Assembly: GCA_035504175.1 (NCBI GenBank)
Contig: DATJSJ010000298.1
Span: 1 to 15,670 of the forward strand
Source: DATJSJ01 sp035504175
GTDB taxonomy: Bacteria; Pseudomonadota; Alphaproteobacteria; Acetobacterales; Acetobacteraceae
Length of the DNA stretch: 15,670 bases
Reading direction: 5' to 3'
Below, one piece after another: positions 1 to 6,970 of the stretch; position 1 is the first letter of the stretch; every line of letters starts with the position of its first letter. Made by a program: the position numbers and the translations under genes. The notes under the pieces are model-generated. The model saw nothing but the letters and a program-made list of their open reading frames with translations, was not told the DNA's origin and did no database searches.

Positions 1-66
1 GGCCAGCGCCACGACGCCGCCGAACACCTTGCGCAGACCGCTCACCCGCAGCACCGCGGCGCTCAC
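1..66 (-). CDS. livG: ABC transporter ATP-binding protein LivG, N-terminal fragment
   Basis: Only the first 22 codons lie in the window; the gene continues beyond base 1. The GTG start at 66-64 overlaps the livM stop in a GTGA arrangement. The encoded start (MSAAVLRVSGLRKVFGGVVA) has the usual opening of a LivG-type nucleotide-binding subunit: a first beta strand followed by 'KxFGGxxAL', just before where the Walker A loop would come. LivG-family proteins are cytoplasmic ATPases that drive LivH/LivM. The Walker motifs are not visible here, so the call rests on this N-terminal signature and on its position directly after livM. Confidence 0.8.
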   Translation of the reverse strand, partial: MSAAVLRVSGLRKVFGGVVALA

Positions 67-1070
67 CGCACGACCGCCCGGGCGCGGCGCGCCAGCGCGG
101 CAAAACCCGCCATCACCCCGCCCGGCAGCAGCAGGATCACCGCGACCAGGCCGACGCCATAGGCGATGCGCGCGTCCACCGGATCCATATCCAGGATCTC
201 CGGCAGGAAGTTCACGATCACCGCGCCGGCGAAGGGCCCGTATAGCAGCCGCGGGCCGCCGAGCATCACCATCAGCGCCAGGTAGACGCTGGGAAAGGCG
301 CCGTACAGGGTCGGCGAGATGTGGCGCAGGTAGTAGGCCTGCAGCACGCCGGCAATGCCGGCGAAGACGCCGCTGACCATGAAGGCGCCGATCTTGTGCC
401 AGGCGGTGTTGATGCCGATCGCCCGCGCCAGCAGTTCGTTCTCCCGGATCGAGCGCAGCGTGCGGCCGTACCGGGAATTGGCGATGAGATGCGTCGCCAG
501 CATCGCCAGCAGCAGCACCGCGACCACCAGCAGATAGGTGTTGCGCAGCCGGTCGAGCCTGATGCCGAAGAGTGAGCCGATCGGCCCGACATCGAGCCCT
601 GCCGCGGCGCCGGTGAAGCTGCCGCCGTTGGTCAGGACAATGGTCAGGAGCGCGCAGAAGGCGAAGGTGATGATGACGTAGTGGTGGCCGCTGACGCGCA
701 GCGCCGGCAGGCCGAGCACGCCGGCCACCAGCGCCGTGACCACCGCCGCGATCGGCAGCGCCGGCCAGAAACCGAGCCCGTAACGTCCGGCGATGATGGC
801 AGCCGTGTAGGCGCCGACGCCGATCAGCCCGGCATGGCCGACCGACAGGATGCCGGCCTGGCCGAACAGCACGGCGAGACCGTAGAGGGCGATGGCCACG
901 ATGCCGGTGGAGACGGCGACGGAGAGGAAGCGGTAGCTCGGCCCGGCGAAGGCGATGCCGACCAGCACCGCGGCGAGGAGCAGAAGCCCGATCAGCCCGG
1001 CCGGCACGGCGCCGCGTGGCAGCGGCGGTGCGGCGATCGCGGCCGCGCGCCCGGCCGCGTCGTCAGGCAC
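63..1070 (-). CDS. livM: branched-chain amino-acid-type ABC transporter permease LivM
   Basis: This is one of two inner-membrane permease subunits of a HAAT-family uptake system. The 335-residue product has a polar N-terminus of about 20 residues, then 8-9 hydrophobic segments. It carries the LivM signatures 'GQAGILSVGHAGLIGVGAYT' near residues 70-90 and, in the ATPase-coupling region near 215, 'RSIRENELLARAIGIN'. The start is GTG at 1070-1068, preceded by GAGGG. It overlaps the end of livH by 8 bp, and its own stop overlaps the livG start, so translation is probably coupled along the operon. The family is clear. The substrate is not: related systems carry Leu/Ile/Val, urea, amides or aromatic acids. 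Confidence 0.93.
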   Translation of the reverse strand: MPDDAAGRAAAIAAPPLPRGAVPAGLIGLLLLAAVLVGIAFAGPSYRFLSVAVSTGIVAIALYGLAVLFGQAGILSVGHAGLIGVGAYTAAIIAGRYGLGFWPALPIAAVVTALVAGVLGLPALRVSGHHYVIITFAFCALLTIVLTNGGSFTGAAAGLDVGPIGSLFGIRLDRLRNTYLLVVAVLLLAMLATHLIANSRYGRTLRSIRENELLARAIGINTAWHKIGAFMVSGVFAGIAGVLQAYYLRHISPTLYGAFPSVYLALMVMLGGPRLLYGPFAGAVIVNFLPEILDMDPVDARIAYGVGLVAVILLLPGGVMAGFAALARRARAVVR

Positions 1071-1932
1071 CTTTCGGTCCCTCGGTGCCGCCCAGCAGCC
1101 CTTGCGGCCGCACCAGCAGGATCAGGATCATCAGTGCGAAGGAATAGGCATCAGTCCATTGCGGCAGCCCGTACCCGGCGCTCAGTCCATCGACCAGGCC
1201 GAGGATCAGCCCGGCAACCACGGCGCCGGCGACATTGCCGAGCCCGCCGATCAGCGCGACCGCGAAGCCGCGCACCACGACGACGCTGCCAATGAACGGG
1301 GTGATCGGGAACAGTGCGATCAGCAGCGCGCCGCCCAGCCCGGCGAGCAGGCTGCCGTAGACGAACACCGCGGTGACGTAGCGTCGCACCGGGATGCCCA
1401 TCAGCGCCGCGGTCTCCTGATCGGCGACGCTGGCGCGGAGCGCGAGGCCATAGCGGCTGCGCGAGATCGCGAAAAAGCTGATCGCGACCGCCGCCGCCGT
1501 GATGCCGACCACCACGGCCCGCATGATGATGATTCGCACGCCGCCGACCTGCCAGACGCCGGGGATCGGGTCGGGAATGCTCTTCTGGTACGAGTTCCAG
1601 ATCCGGATCACCACGTGCTGCAGGATCACCACCAGGCCGAGCGAGACGATGAATCCGTTCATCGGCCGCTCGAGGGTGAAGCGGAACAGGCCGCGCTCCA
1701 GCACGAAGCCGAGCAGTCCGACGATCGCGGTTGCGGCGAGCAGGGCGCCCCAGAAGCCGACGCCATGGCTCGCCAGCACCCAGGTTGCGATCCCGCCGAC
1801 CATCAGAAACTCGCCATGCGCGAAATTGATGATCCCGGTCAGGCCGAAGATCAGCGTGATCCCCATGCCGATCAGGATGATGACGCTGGCGACGGAAAGA
1901 CTGTTCACCAGTTGCTGCAGGAAGATGTCCAA
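1063..1932 (-). CDS. livH: branched-chain amino-acid-type ABC transporter permease LivH
   Basis: This is the partner permease of LivM, 289 residues with about 8 membrane segments. The hallmark LivH motif 'GIINFAHGEF' lies near residues 33-42, the cytoplasmic coupling loop reads 'ADQETAALMGIPVRR', and a glycine-rich helix 'GGLGNVAGAVVAGL' and the C-terminal 'RPQGLLG' follow. The start is TTG at 1932-1930. I prefer it because it gives the canonical family N-terminus 'MDIFLQQLVN' and has GAGGGG 8 nt upstream. The gene follows the binding-protein gene after a 197-bp spacer that contains a hairpin, and it overlaps livM by 8 bp. No feature reveals the substrate. Confidence 0.93.
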   Translation of the reverse strand: MDIFLQQLVNSLSVASVIILIGMGITLIFGLTGIINFAHGEFLMVGGIATWVLASHGVGFWGALLAATAIVGLLGFVLERGLFRFTLERPMNGFIVSLGLVVILQHVVIRIWNSYQKSIPDPIPGVWQVGGVRIIIMRAVVVGITAAAVAISFFAISRSRYGLALRASVADQETAALMGIPVRRYVTAVFVYGSLLAGLGGALLIALFPITPFIGSVVVVRGFAVALIGGLGNVAGAVVAGLILGLVDGLSAGYGLPQWTDAYSFALMILILLVRPQGLLGGTEGPKGA

Positions 1933-2089
1933 CGCGTCAGCCCCTCGAGATGGCTCTCGCAGACAGACCGGGATCGCTCCGGGCGTGCGGAGCGGTCCCG
2001 GTCCAGCCTTGTTTTCAGACCACTCCTCGCGCCTTCGGTGAACCCGCCTCCGGCGATCATGGTCCGGAGACGCGTCCGGACGAAACGGC

Positions 2090-2123
2090 GCCGGCGCGGT
2101 GGCGTCGACGCCGCCGCGCCGGC
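2090..2123 (-). terminator. strong GC hairpin just downstream of the binding-protein gene (attenuator or mRNA-stabilising stem)
   Basis: Two 15-nt arms (2090-2104 and 2109-2123) pair with one mismatch around a TCGA loop, starting 7 nt after the binding-protein stop. A second, smaller inverted repeat (GTCCGGA/TCCGGAC, 2062-2081) follows. No T-run comes after the stem, so a classical intrinsic terminator is not supported. In binding-protein-first ABC operons, such stems commonly protect the first message and reduce read-through into the permease genes. That role is inferred here. Confidence 0.5.
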
Positions 2124-2129
2124 CGGGTC

Positions 2130-3368
2130 TCAGCCGCCCGGATCACCCGGCGGCGGCGCGGCCGGCGGCTGCTCCACCGCGCACTTGAACTGGTCCGACG
2201 TGTTCGGCTTCACCAGGCAGACCTCGGTCGCGAAGGTGACCTGGTGGTGGGCATTGAAGGTGAGCGGAACGGCGGAGACGACGCCGTCATATTTCGACTT
2301 CAACATCCAGTCGACCACCGCGTCGGGATTGTCGAGCGTGCCCACCGCCTCCAGCGCCTTCGCGTACCAGTGCAGATAGTCATAGTACAGCAGCGACACG
2401 GATGACTGCACGCCCTTGACCGCGCCCATCGCGAAATAGCGGTCGAAGTAGTCGGCGACCTTCTTGGTCGGCGGCGCGCCCCAGCAGACCGGCACGCAGC
2501 TCAGCGTGATCGGCGCCGAGGAGGTCAGCTTGCGGGCGCGCCAGACGCCCGGATCGACGCCGAACAGGAAATAGGCCGGCGCGACGTTGAGTTGCACCGC
2601 CTGCGGGTAGGCGATCAGCGTCTCGTCGCCGTTGTACCAGAGATGCACGATGTCCGGATGCATCCCCTTGATGCGGGTCAGCAGCGGCGTGAAGTCGTTC
2701 GTGTCCGGCGGGTAGTAGACGAGGCTGGTCTTCTGCCCGTCGGCTTCCAGCGCCTTGACGTAGTGCGAGGAGAGGTACTGGCCCGCGAGGTCGTTGGCGA
2801 CGAACACCACGGACGTCTTGGGCGGGTGCGGCAACAGCGGCGTCAGCAGCGACAGCACGCCCTTAGCGGTGCTGCCGCTGCGCTGGAACTCCTGCGGCTC
2901 GGTCTGGAAGACGTAGTGGTCGGGGCCGCCGGGCGCGACCGAGGCGTCCGTCAGGCCGGAGCCGAGCGAGCTGTTGCCGGTGAACTGCAGCACCTTGGCC
3001 GGACCGGTGATCTTCGCCATGGCGATAGAAAAGTCATGGCTCTCGGTGCCGAAGATCGCCTTGACGCCGACATCGTCGACCAGCTCCCGCGCCGCCGCGA
3101 TCGCCGTGTCGATATTGGTGCGGTCGTCACGGATCTCGAGCTGGATCTTGTAGGTCTTGCCGCCGACCGTCACGCCGCCGGCGTCGTTGATCTCCTTCGC
3201 CGCCAGCCGGGCGGCGGCCGGAATGGTGTTGCCGGCGGAGACGAAGGAACCCGATTCCGCGGCGACGACGCCGATCTTGATGACGTCCTCGGCACGGCCC
3301 GCCACGGACGTGGCGGCGAGGCCGAAGCCTGCCGCCAGCAGGGCGGTCGCGAGGCTATGGGTTTTCAC
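2130..3368 (-). CDS. periplasmic substrate-binding protein of HAAT ABC transporter (LivK-like)
   Basis: This is the Sec-exported solute receptor for the livHMG transporter downstream (type I periplasmic binding fold, Peripla_BP_6-like). It is 412 residues from GTG at 3368-3366, which has GGGAGG 8 nt upstream. Starting at the upstream ATG (3389) would put seven polar residues before the signal peptide and has no good ribosome site. The signal peptide is 'MKTHSLATALLAAGFGLAAT' with likely cleavage at AGRA|ED. The mature protein begins 'DVIKIGVVAAESGSF', the usual first strand and ligand loop. The family pattern 'AARLAAKEINDAGG' and a second lobe 'PDIVHLWYNGDE' follow. The C-terminus is an atypical tail rich in Pro and Gly (PPAAPPPGDPGG). 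Substrate unknown. Divergent from the reductase gene. Confidence 0.9.
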   Translation of the reverse strand: MKTHSLATALLAAGFGLAATSVAGRAEDVIKIGVVAAESGSFVSAGNTIPAAARLAAKEINDAGGVTVGGKTYKIQLEIRDDRTNIDTAIAAARELVDDVGVKAIFGTESHDFSIAMAKITGPAKVLQFTGNSSLGSGLTDASVAPGGPDHYVFQTEPQEFQRSGSTAKGVLSLLTPLLPHPPKTSVVFVANDLAGQYLSSHYVKALEADGQKTSLVYYPPDTNDFTPLLTRIKGMHPDIVHLWYNGDETLIAYPQAVQLNVAPAYFLFGVDPGVWRARKLTSSAPITLSCVPVCWGAPPTKKVADYFDRYFAMGAVKGVQSSVSLLYYDYLHWYAKALEAVGTLDNPDAVVDWMLKSKYDGVVSAVPLTFNAHHQVTFATEVCLVKPNTSDQFKCAVEQPPAAPPPGDPGG

Positions 3369-3407
3369 CTGGAAGCCCTCCCGAACCATCGTTATTGTTG
3401 TGCGGTT

Positions 3408-3422
3408 ATCCTATCGTAGGAT
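3408..3422. promoter_or_regulatory. perfect 15-bp palindrome, candidate operator for the FCD/GntR regulator
   Basis: ATCCTA-TCG-TAGGAT is an exact 6+3+6 inverted repeat. It is AT-rich against its surroundings and sits between the divergent binding-protein and aldo/keto reductase genes. GntR/FCD regulators bind short palindromes of this size, and one is encoded two genes away at 4520-5236. Its position would let it control both directions. That the regulator binds here is inferred from position and symmetry only. Confidence 0.5.
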
Positions 3423-3437
3423 GACCAGCTTTGGGAA
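3408..3437 (-). promoter_or_regulatory. possible sigma70-type promoter for the transporter operon, overlapping the palindrome
   Basis: On the minus strand TTCCCA (3437-3432) and TAGGAT (3413-3408) each match 4 of 6 consensus bases and are 18 bp apart. The -10 element would be the distal half of the palindrome, so a bound repressor would block it. The matches are weak; the call is mainly positional. Confidence 0.28.
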
Positions 3438-3506
3438 GCCCGATCGTGCGGCGGCTGTACCGGTTCACGCGCCGGCCGCACCGCCCGGATGAGAGGAGAG
3501 CGAGGG

Positions 3507-4493
3507 ATGCAGACGCGCCGCTTCGGCAAGACCGGCTGGCAGGTGGGCGAGATCGGCTTCGGCAGTTGGGCGATCGGCGCCGGCTGGGGCCCGGTCGAGG
3601 AGGACGACGCGACCGCCGCGCTCACGGCTGCCCTCGATGCCGGGATGACCTTCATCGACACCGCCGACGTCTACGGCGACGGCCGGGCGGAGAAGCTGAT
3701 CGCCCGGGTGCTGCGCGGCCGGTCGGGACCGCGGCCGATCGTCGCCACCAAGGCCGGGCGCCGGCTCAATCCGCACACCGCCGCCGGCTACGATCGCGAG
3801 CATCTCGCGGCGTTCATCGATCGCAGCCGCGAATACCTGGAGATGGAGACGCTCGACCTGGTGCAGCTGCACTGCCCGCCGACCGACGTCTACTACCAGC
3901 CATCGACGTTCGCTGCCCTCGACGAACTGGTGCGCCGCGGCCGCATCCGCCATTACGGTGTCAGCGTCGAGCGGGTCGAGGAGGCGATGAAGGCGCTGGA
4001 ATACCCGGGCATCGTCAGTGTGCAGATCATCTACAACATGTTCCGCCAGCGTCCGGCAGAGCGGTTCTTCGATCTCGCCCGCGCGCGCGATGTCGCGGTG
4101 ATCGTGCGCGTGCCGCTGGCAAGCGGCCTGCTGTCGGGCAAGTTCACGCAGCAGACGCAGTTCGATCCTGCCGACCATCGAAACTTCAATCGCCACGGCG
4201 AGGCGTTCGATGTCGGCGAGACCTTCGCCGGCGTGCCGTACGAGGACGGCCTCGCGGCGGTGGAGGAGGTCCGCCCGCTGGCACCGGCGGGTGCCACGAT
4301 GGCGCAGATGGCGTTGCGCTGGATCCTGATGCAGGAGGCGGTGAGCGTGGTGATCCCCGGGGCGAAGAATGCACGGCAGGCGCGGGAGAACGCCGCGGCA
4401 GCCGACCTGCCGCCGATCGCGCCGGAGACGCGGCGCCGGCTCGACGCGATCTACGCGGAGCGGATCAGGCCCGCCGTGCACCATCGCTGGTGA
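3507..4493 (+). CDS. aldo/keto reductase
   Basis: This is a cytoplasmic NAD(P)H-dependent oxidoreductase of the AKR superfamily, 328 residues, which is normal for the family. All four catalytic residues are visible: Asp51 and Tyr56 ('IDTADVYG'), Lys82 ('ATKAG') and His122 ('LVQLHCPP'). 'VVIPGAKNARQARENAAA' near 293-310 is the usual cofactor-binding C-terminal segment. I chose ATG at 3507 because it has AGGAG 8 nt upstream and gives the canonical 'RRFGKTGWQVGEIGFG' beginning; ATG at 3489 lies upstream of that ribosome site. It is divergent from the transporter and 26 bp before the GntR gene, so it is probably co-transcribed with the regulator. The substrate cannot be told. Sugar- or aldehyde-reducing roles fit this subgroup. 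Confidence 0.9.
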   Translation: MQTRRFGKTGWQVGEIGFGSWAIGAGWGPVEEDDATAALTAALDAGMTFIDTADVYGDGRAEKLIARVLRGRSGPRPIVATKAGRRLNPHTAAGYDREHLAAFIDRSREYLEMETLDLVQLHCPPTDVYYQPSTFAALDELVRRGRIRHYGVSVERVEEAMKALEYPGIVSVQIIYNMFRQRPAERFFDLARARDVAVIVRVPLASGLLSGKFTQQTQFDPADHRNFNRHGEAFDVGETFAGVPYEDGLAAVEEVRPLAPAGATMAQMALRWILMQEAVSVVIPGAKNARQARENAAAADLPPIAPETRRRLDAIYAERIRPAVHHRW

Positions 4494-4519
4494 GGGCGGC
4501 GCGGATCGGACGGTAGGGC

Positions 4520-5236
4520 GTGGCGGGACCGGATCTGCGGCTGGGCAGCGTCGAGCGTGAATCGCATCTGCCGATGCGGGTCGCGCGGCTGATTTCGCGC
4601 GAGGTGGCGGAGGGTCGCATCCGGCCCGGCGGCAAGCTGCCGACCGAGCAGGCGCTCGCCGCCTCGCTCGGCGTCAGTCGCAACGTGGTACGCGAGGCGA
4701 TCGCCCGGTTGCGCTCGGAGGGCATCCTGCGCTCGCGCCAGGGCGTCGGTGTGTTCGTGGTGGAGAGCGGCGACATGCAGCCGCTCCGCCTCGACAACGA
4801 GGCGCTGCGCGATCGCGCCGCCTTTGAGGCGTTGTTCGAGCTGCGCCGCATCCTCGAGGTCAATGCCGCCGGCCTCGCCGCGGAACGGCGCGACGCGGCG
4901 GCGCTGGCGCGCATCGCCGCGGCGTTGTCTGCGATGGATCGCGCGGACGGCGATGGCAAGGCGGTGGTGGACGCGGATCTGGAATTCCACCGCGCCGTCG
5001 CCGCCGCCACCGGCAACAGCTACATCGCGCGCTTCATCGGTTTCATCTCCGAGCAGGTACGGGAGTCGATCGTCACCACCCGGGCGAATGACGACCCGGC
5101 CCCAGGCGTGCGCTCGGCCTGCGAGGAGCACCGGCGGGTGCTGAAGGCGATCGAGGAGCAGAGCCCGGCGGCCGCCCGCCGGGCCATGCAGCACCACCTG
5201 ATCAAGGCGGCCCAGCGGCTGTACCCGCGGCGGTAG
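4520..5236 (+). CDS. FadR-subfamily (FCD domain) GntR transcriptional regulator
   Basis: This is a 238-residue DNA-binding regulator. The winged helix-turn-helix spans about residues 18-82, with the GntR signature 'GGKLPTEQALAASLGVSRNV' and the wing 'RQGVGVFV'. The all-helical FCD ligand domain spans about 95-235. The usual FCD metal ligands are present as Asp153-x3-His157, His204 and His226, so a metal-assisted carboxylate effector is plausible. The start is GTG with only weak upstream purines; starting at residue 19 would remove little of the fold. It lies 26 bp after the aldo/keto reductase. Its likely targets are its own operon and the divergent transporter, through the palindrome at 3408-3422 (inferred). 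Confidence 0.92.
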   Translation: MAGPDLRLGSVERESHLPMRVARLISREVAEGRIRPGGKLPTEQALAASLGVSRNVVREAIARLRSEGILRSRQGVGVFVVESGDMQPLRLDNEALRDRAAFEALFELRRILEVNAAGLAAERRDAAALARIAAALSAMDRADGDGKAVVDADLEFHRAVAAATGNSYIARFIGFISEQVRESIVTTRANDDPAPGVRSACEEHRRVLKAIEEQSPAAARRAMQHHLIKAAQRLYPRR

Positions 5237-5358
5237 GGCGCGGCCGCCTCGCCCGCGCGCTGCCCCTCTGCCGCAGCGCCGCGGAAACCGGTCGCGATAG
5301 GGCCCGGCTTCCGTCGGCAGCACGCCGGCGATCGGCCGGCGCGCCGTCGCCGCGATGC

Positions 5359-5400
5359 CCCCCAATGTCACATGCCGGCGCCGAGCATCGTCATTGGGGG
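5359..5400. repeat. 9-bp inverted repeat framing the ECF41 promoter
   Basis: CCCCCAATG (5359-5367) and CATTGGGGG (5392-5400) are exact reverse complements separated by 24 bp. They overlap the outer edges of the -35 and -10 elements. A smaller ATGC/GCAT pair lies inside (5372-5375, 5385-5388). The repeat could be a binding site for a further regulator, or a hairpin formed only by transcripts initiated upstream. The symmetry is seen directly; a function is not established. Confidence 0.6.
5366..5392 (+). promoter_or_regulatory. ECF41-type promoter (TGTCACA-N16-CGTC)
   Basis: TGTCACA at 5366-5372 and CGTC at 5389-5392 are separated by exactly 16 bp. This matches in full the promoter motif described for ECF41 sigma factors, which lies upstream of the neighbouring carboxymuconolactone decarboxylase/oxidoreductase/epimerase gene. 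Transcription should start near 5399, leaving a leader of about 25 nt before the decarboxylase ATG at 5425. The sigma factor gene is second in the same unit, so autoregulation is expected. Confidence 0.88.
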
Positions 5401-5424
5401 CGAGGCACAGAGGACACAGGCCCC

Positions 5425-5874
5425 ATGGACATCACACGTCGACTGAATCCCGCCACGGTGGCGCCGGACGCCCTGCAGCCGATGTACCAGTTCGAGGCCG
5501 CGATCCGGCGCCTCGGCTTGCCGCCGGGATTGCTGCATCTCGTCCGCCTGCGGGTGTCGCAGATCAACGACTGCGCCTTTTGCCTCGCCATGCACACGAG
5601 GGAGGCGCGGCGCGACGGCGAGACGCAGCCGCGGCTCGACCTGCTGCAGGCCTGGGAGGAGACCGCGCTGTTCGATGCACGCGAGCGCGCGGCGCTCGGC
5701 TGGGCCGAGGCGCTGACCCGCGTCGCCGACACCCACGCCCCGGATGCTGCCTACGCGGCCCTGGCCGAGGCCTTCACGCCGGACGAATGCGTCGCGCTGA
5801 CGCTGGCGATCGTCGCGATCAACAGCTGGAACCGGATCTGCGTCGGGTTCCGGGCGGTGCCGGAACCGGCCTGA
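5425..5874 (+). CDS. carboxymuconolactone decarboxylase / AhpD-like protein (ECF41-associated)
   Basis: The protein has 149 residues and the CMD/AhpD fold. The redox motif Cys50-x-x-Cys53-x3-His57 ('NDCAFCLAMHTREA') is intact, with the family's helix 'RERAALGWAEALTRVAD' and 'NSWNRICVGFR' near the end. AhpD-like proteins with CxxC-x3-H act as thiol-dependent peroxide-reducing partners; other family members decarboxylate lactones. This motif favours the redox role. ATG at 5425 is chosen because the predicted transcript begins near 5399, so the ATG at 5365 would lie inside the promoter. The sigma factor gene starts 3 bp after its stop. CMD genes are the commonest partners and targets of ECF41 sigma factors. 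Confidence 0.9.
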   Translation: MDITRRLNPATVAPDALQPMYQFEAAIRRLGLPPGLLHLVRLRVSQINDCAFCLAMHTREARRDGETQPRLDLLQAWEETALFDARERAALGWAEALTRVADTHAPDAAYAALAEAFTPDECVALTLAIVAINSWNRICVGFRAVPEPA

Positions 5875-5877
5875 GCG

Positions 5878-6792
5878 ATGCAGGACGGCGCGGATTCGGC
5901 CCTGGCCGCCTTCGAGCGCGAGCGGCCGCGCCTGCTGCGGCTCGCGCATCGCATGCTCGGCTCGGTCAGCGATGCCGAGGACGTGCTGCAGACAGCCTGG
6001 CTGCGCTGGAGCGGCGCCGACCGCAGCGAGGTGCGCGCCCCGGCTGCCTGGCTGACGCGCACCGTCTCACGCCTGGCGCTGGACGCGCTCGGGTCGGCCC
6101 ATGCACGGCGCACCACCTATGTCGGCCCGTGGCTGCCGGAGCCGGTGGTGGCCGACGATGACTCGGCGATCGAGGACTCGCTGACCACGGCACTGATGCT
6201 GGTGCTGGAACGGCTGTCGCCGCTCGAGCGCGCCGCCTTCCTGCTGCACGACGTGTTCGGCACCGGGTTCGGGGAGGTCGCCCGCATCCTCGAGCGCGAT
6301 GAAGCTGCCTGCCGGCAGCTCGCGGCGCGCGCCCGGCAGCACGTGCGCGCGGCGCGGCCGCGTTTCACCGTGCCGCGGGAGCAAGGCGACGCACTGGCGG
6401 AGGCCTTCTTCGCCGCGTCCCGCAGCGGCGACGTCGCGGCGCTGCAGCGCATGCTGGCGGCGGAGGTGACCGCGTATACGGATGGTGGCGGCGTGCGGTC
6501 CTCGGCGCGGCGGCCGATCATCGGGCGCGACCGGGTGATCCGTTTCTTCGCCGGGCTCGCCCGCAAGCCGCGGGGCGGCGGCGCGAGCCTGCTCCGCTGC
6601 GGGCGGATCGACGGCCTGCCGGGCTTCGTCACGCGGGAGGCCGATGGGTTGCTGCAGACGACCGCCCTCGAATGCGGGCCGGATGGCATCATAGCGGTCT
6701 ACATCGTCCGCAACCCGGAGAAGCTGCGCCATCTCGCTGCCGCGGACTGGGCCGCGGCCCGTCCGGCGGAAGCGACACGTCACCCGTCCTGA
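5878..6792 (+). CDS. ECF41-family RNA polymerase sigma factor with fused SnoaL-like domain
   Basis: This 304-residue factor redirects RNA polymerase to TGTCACA-N16-CGTC promoters. Region sigma2 spans about residues 10-75 ('AHRMLGSVSDAEDVLQTAWL'). The ECF41 linker motif 'YVGPWLPEP' is at 81-89. Region sigma4 spans about 103-160 ('LSPLERAAFLLHDVFG'). A SnoaL/NTF2-like C-terminal domain spans about 170-285. The described ECF41 C-terminal signatures occur as DGGGV (202-206; usual form DGGGK) and NPEKL (279-283; usual form NPDKL). In studied ECF41 proteins this domain, not an anti-sigma factor, controls activity, and no anti-sigma gene is present here. The gene starts 3 bp after the decarboxylase stop, so the two form one operon. 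Confidence 0.93.
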   Translation: MQDGADSALAAFERERPRLLRLAHRMLGSVSDAEDVLQTAWLRWSGADRSEVRAPAAWLTRTVSRLALDALGSAHARRTTYVGPWLPEPVVADDDSAIEDSLTTALMLVLERLSPLERAAFLLHDVFGTGFGEVARILERDEAACRQLAARARQHVRAARPRFTVPREQGDALAEAFFAASRSGDVAALQRMLAAEVTAYTDGGGVRSSARRPIIGRDRVIRFFAGLARKPRGGGASLLRCGRIDGLPGFVTREADGLLQTTALECGPDGIIAVYIVRNPEKLRHLAAADWAAARPAEATRHPS

Positions 6793-6856
6793 AACAACGA
6801 TCGCCGCAGGGGGGAATCTCCGAAGGCACGAATCACGGTCTGAAAACAAGACGCTA

Positions 6857-6894
6857 GAGCAGGAGCACGTGGCACAGTCATGGTGATCCTGCTC
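6857..6894. repeat. interrupted palindrome after the ECF41 operon (possible dispersed repeat or terminator stem)
   Basis: GAGCAGGA (6857-6864) and TCCTGCTC (6887-6894) pair exactly. After one mismatch, CAC (6866-6868) pairs with GTG (6883-6885), leaving a 14-nt loop that contains CACGTG-like sequence. It lies 65 bp after the sigma factor stop and has no T-run. Similar GAGCAGGAT-type palindromes are, as I recall, scattered between genes in some alphaproteobacteria. Copy number in this genome cannot be seen from the window. Confidence 0.45.
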
Positions 6895-6953
6895 CAGTCG
6901 CGCGGGCGGCGCCCACCGGTCAGCATCACGAGCCTTCCCGCACGGGCCGGCGG

Positions 6954-6970
6954 CGCGCCATGCTGGCGCG
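6954..6970 (+). promoter_or_regulatory. hairpin directly abutting the glycosyltransferase start codon
   Basis: CGCGCCA-TGC-TGGCGCG is a perfect 7-bp stem with a 3-nt loop. It ends at the base before ATG 6971 and fills the place where a Shine-Dalgarno sequence should be; none is visible. In RNA it would mask the ribosome entry zone. A chance GC palindrome is possible. Confidence 0.35.

Noticed and set aside
955..2379. A 474-codon open frame on the plus strand across livM, livH and the end of the binding-protein gene
   Set aside because: It is antisense to three well-supported transporter genes. Its product is a His/Asp/Arg-rich mixture without any motif, as expected for the reverse frame of GC-rich membrane-protein genes.
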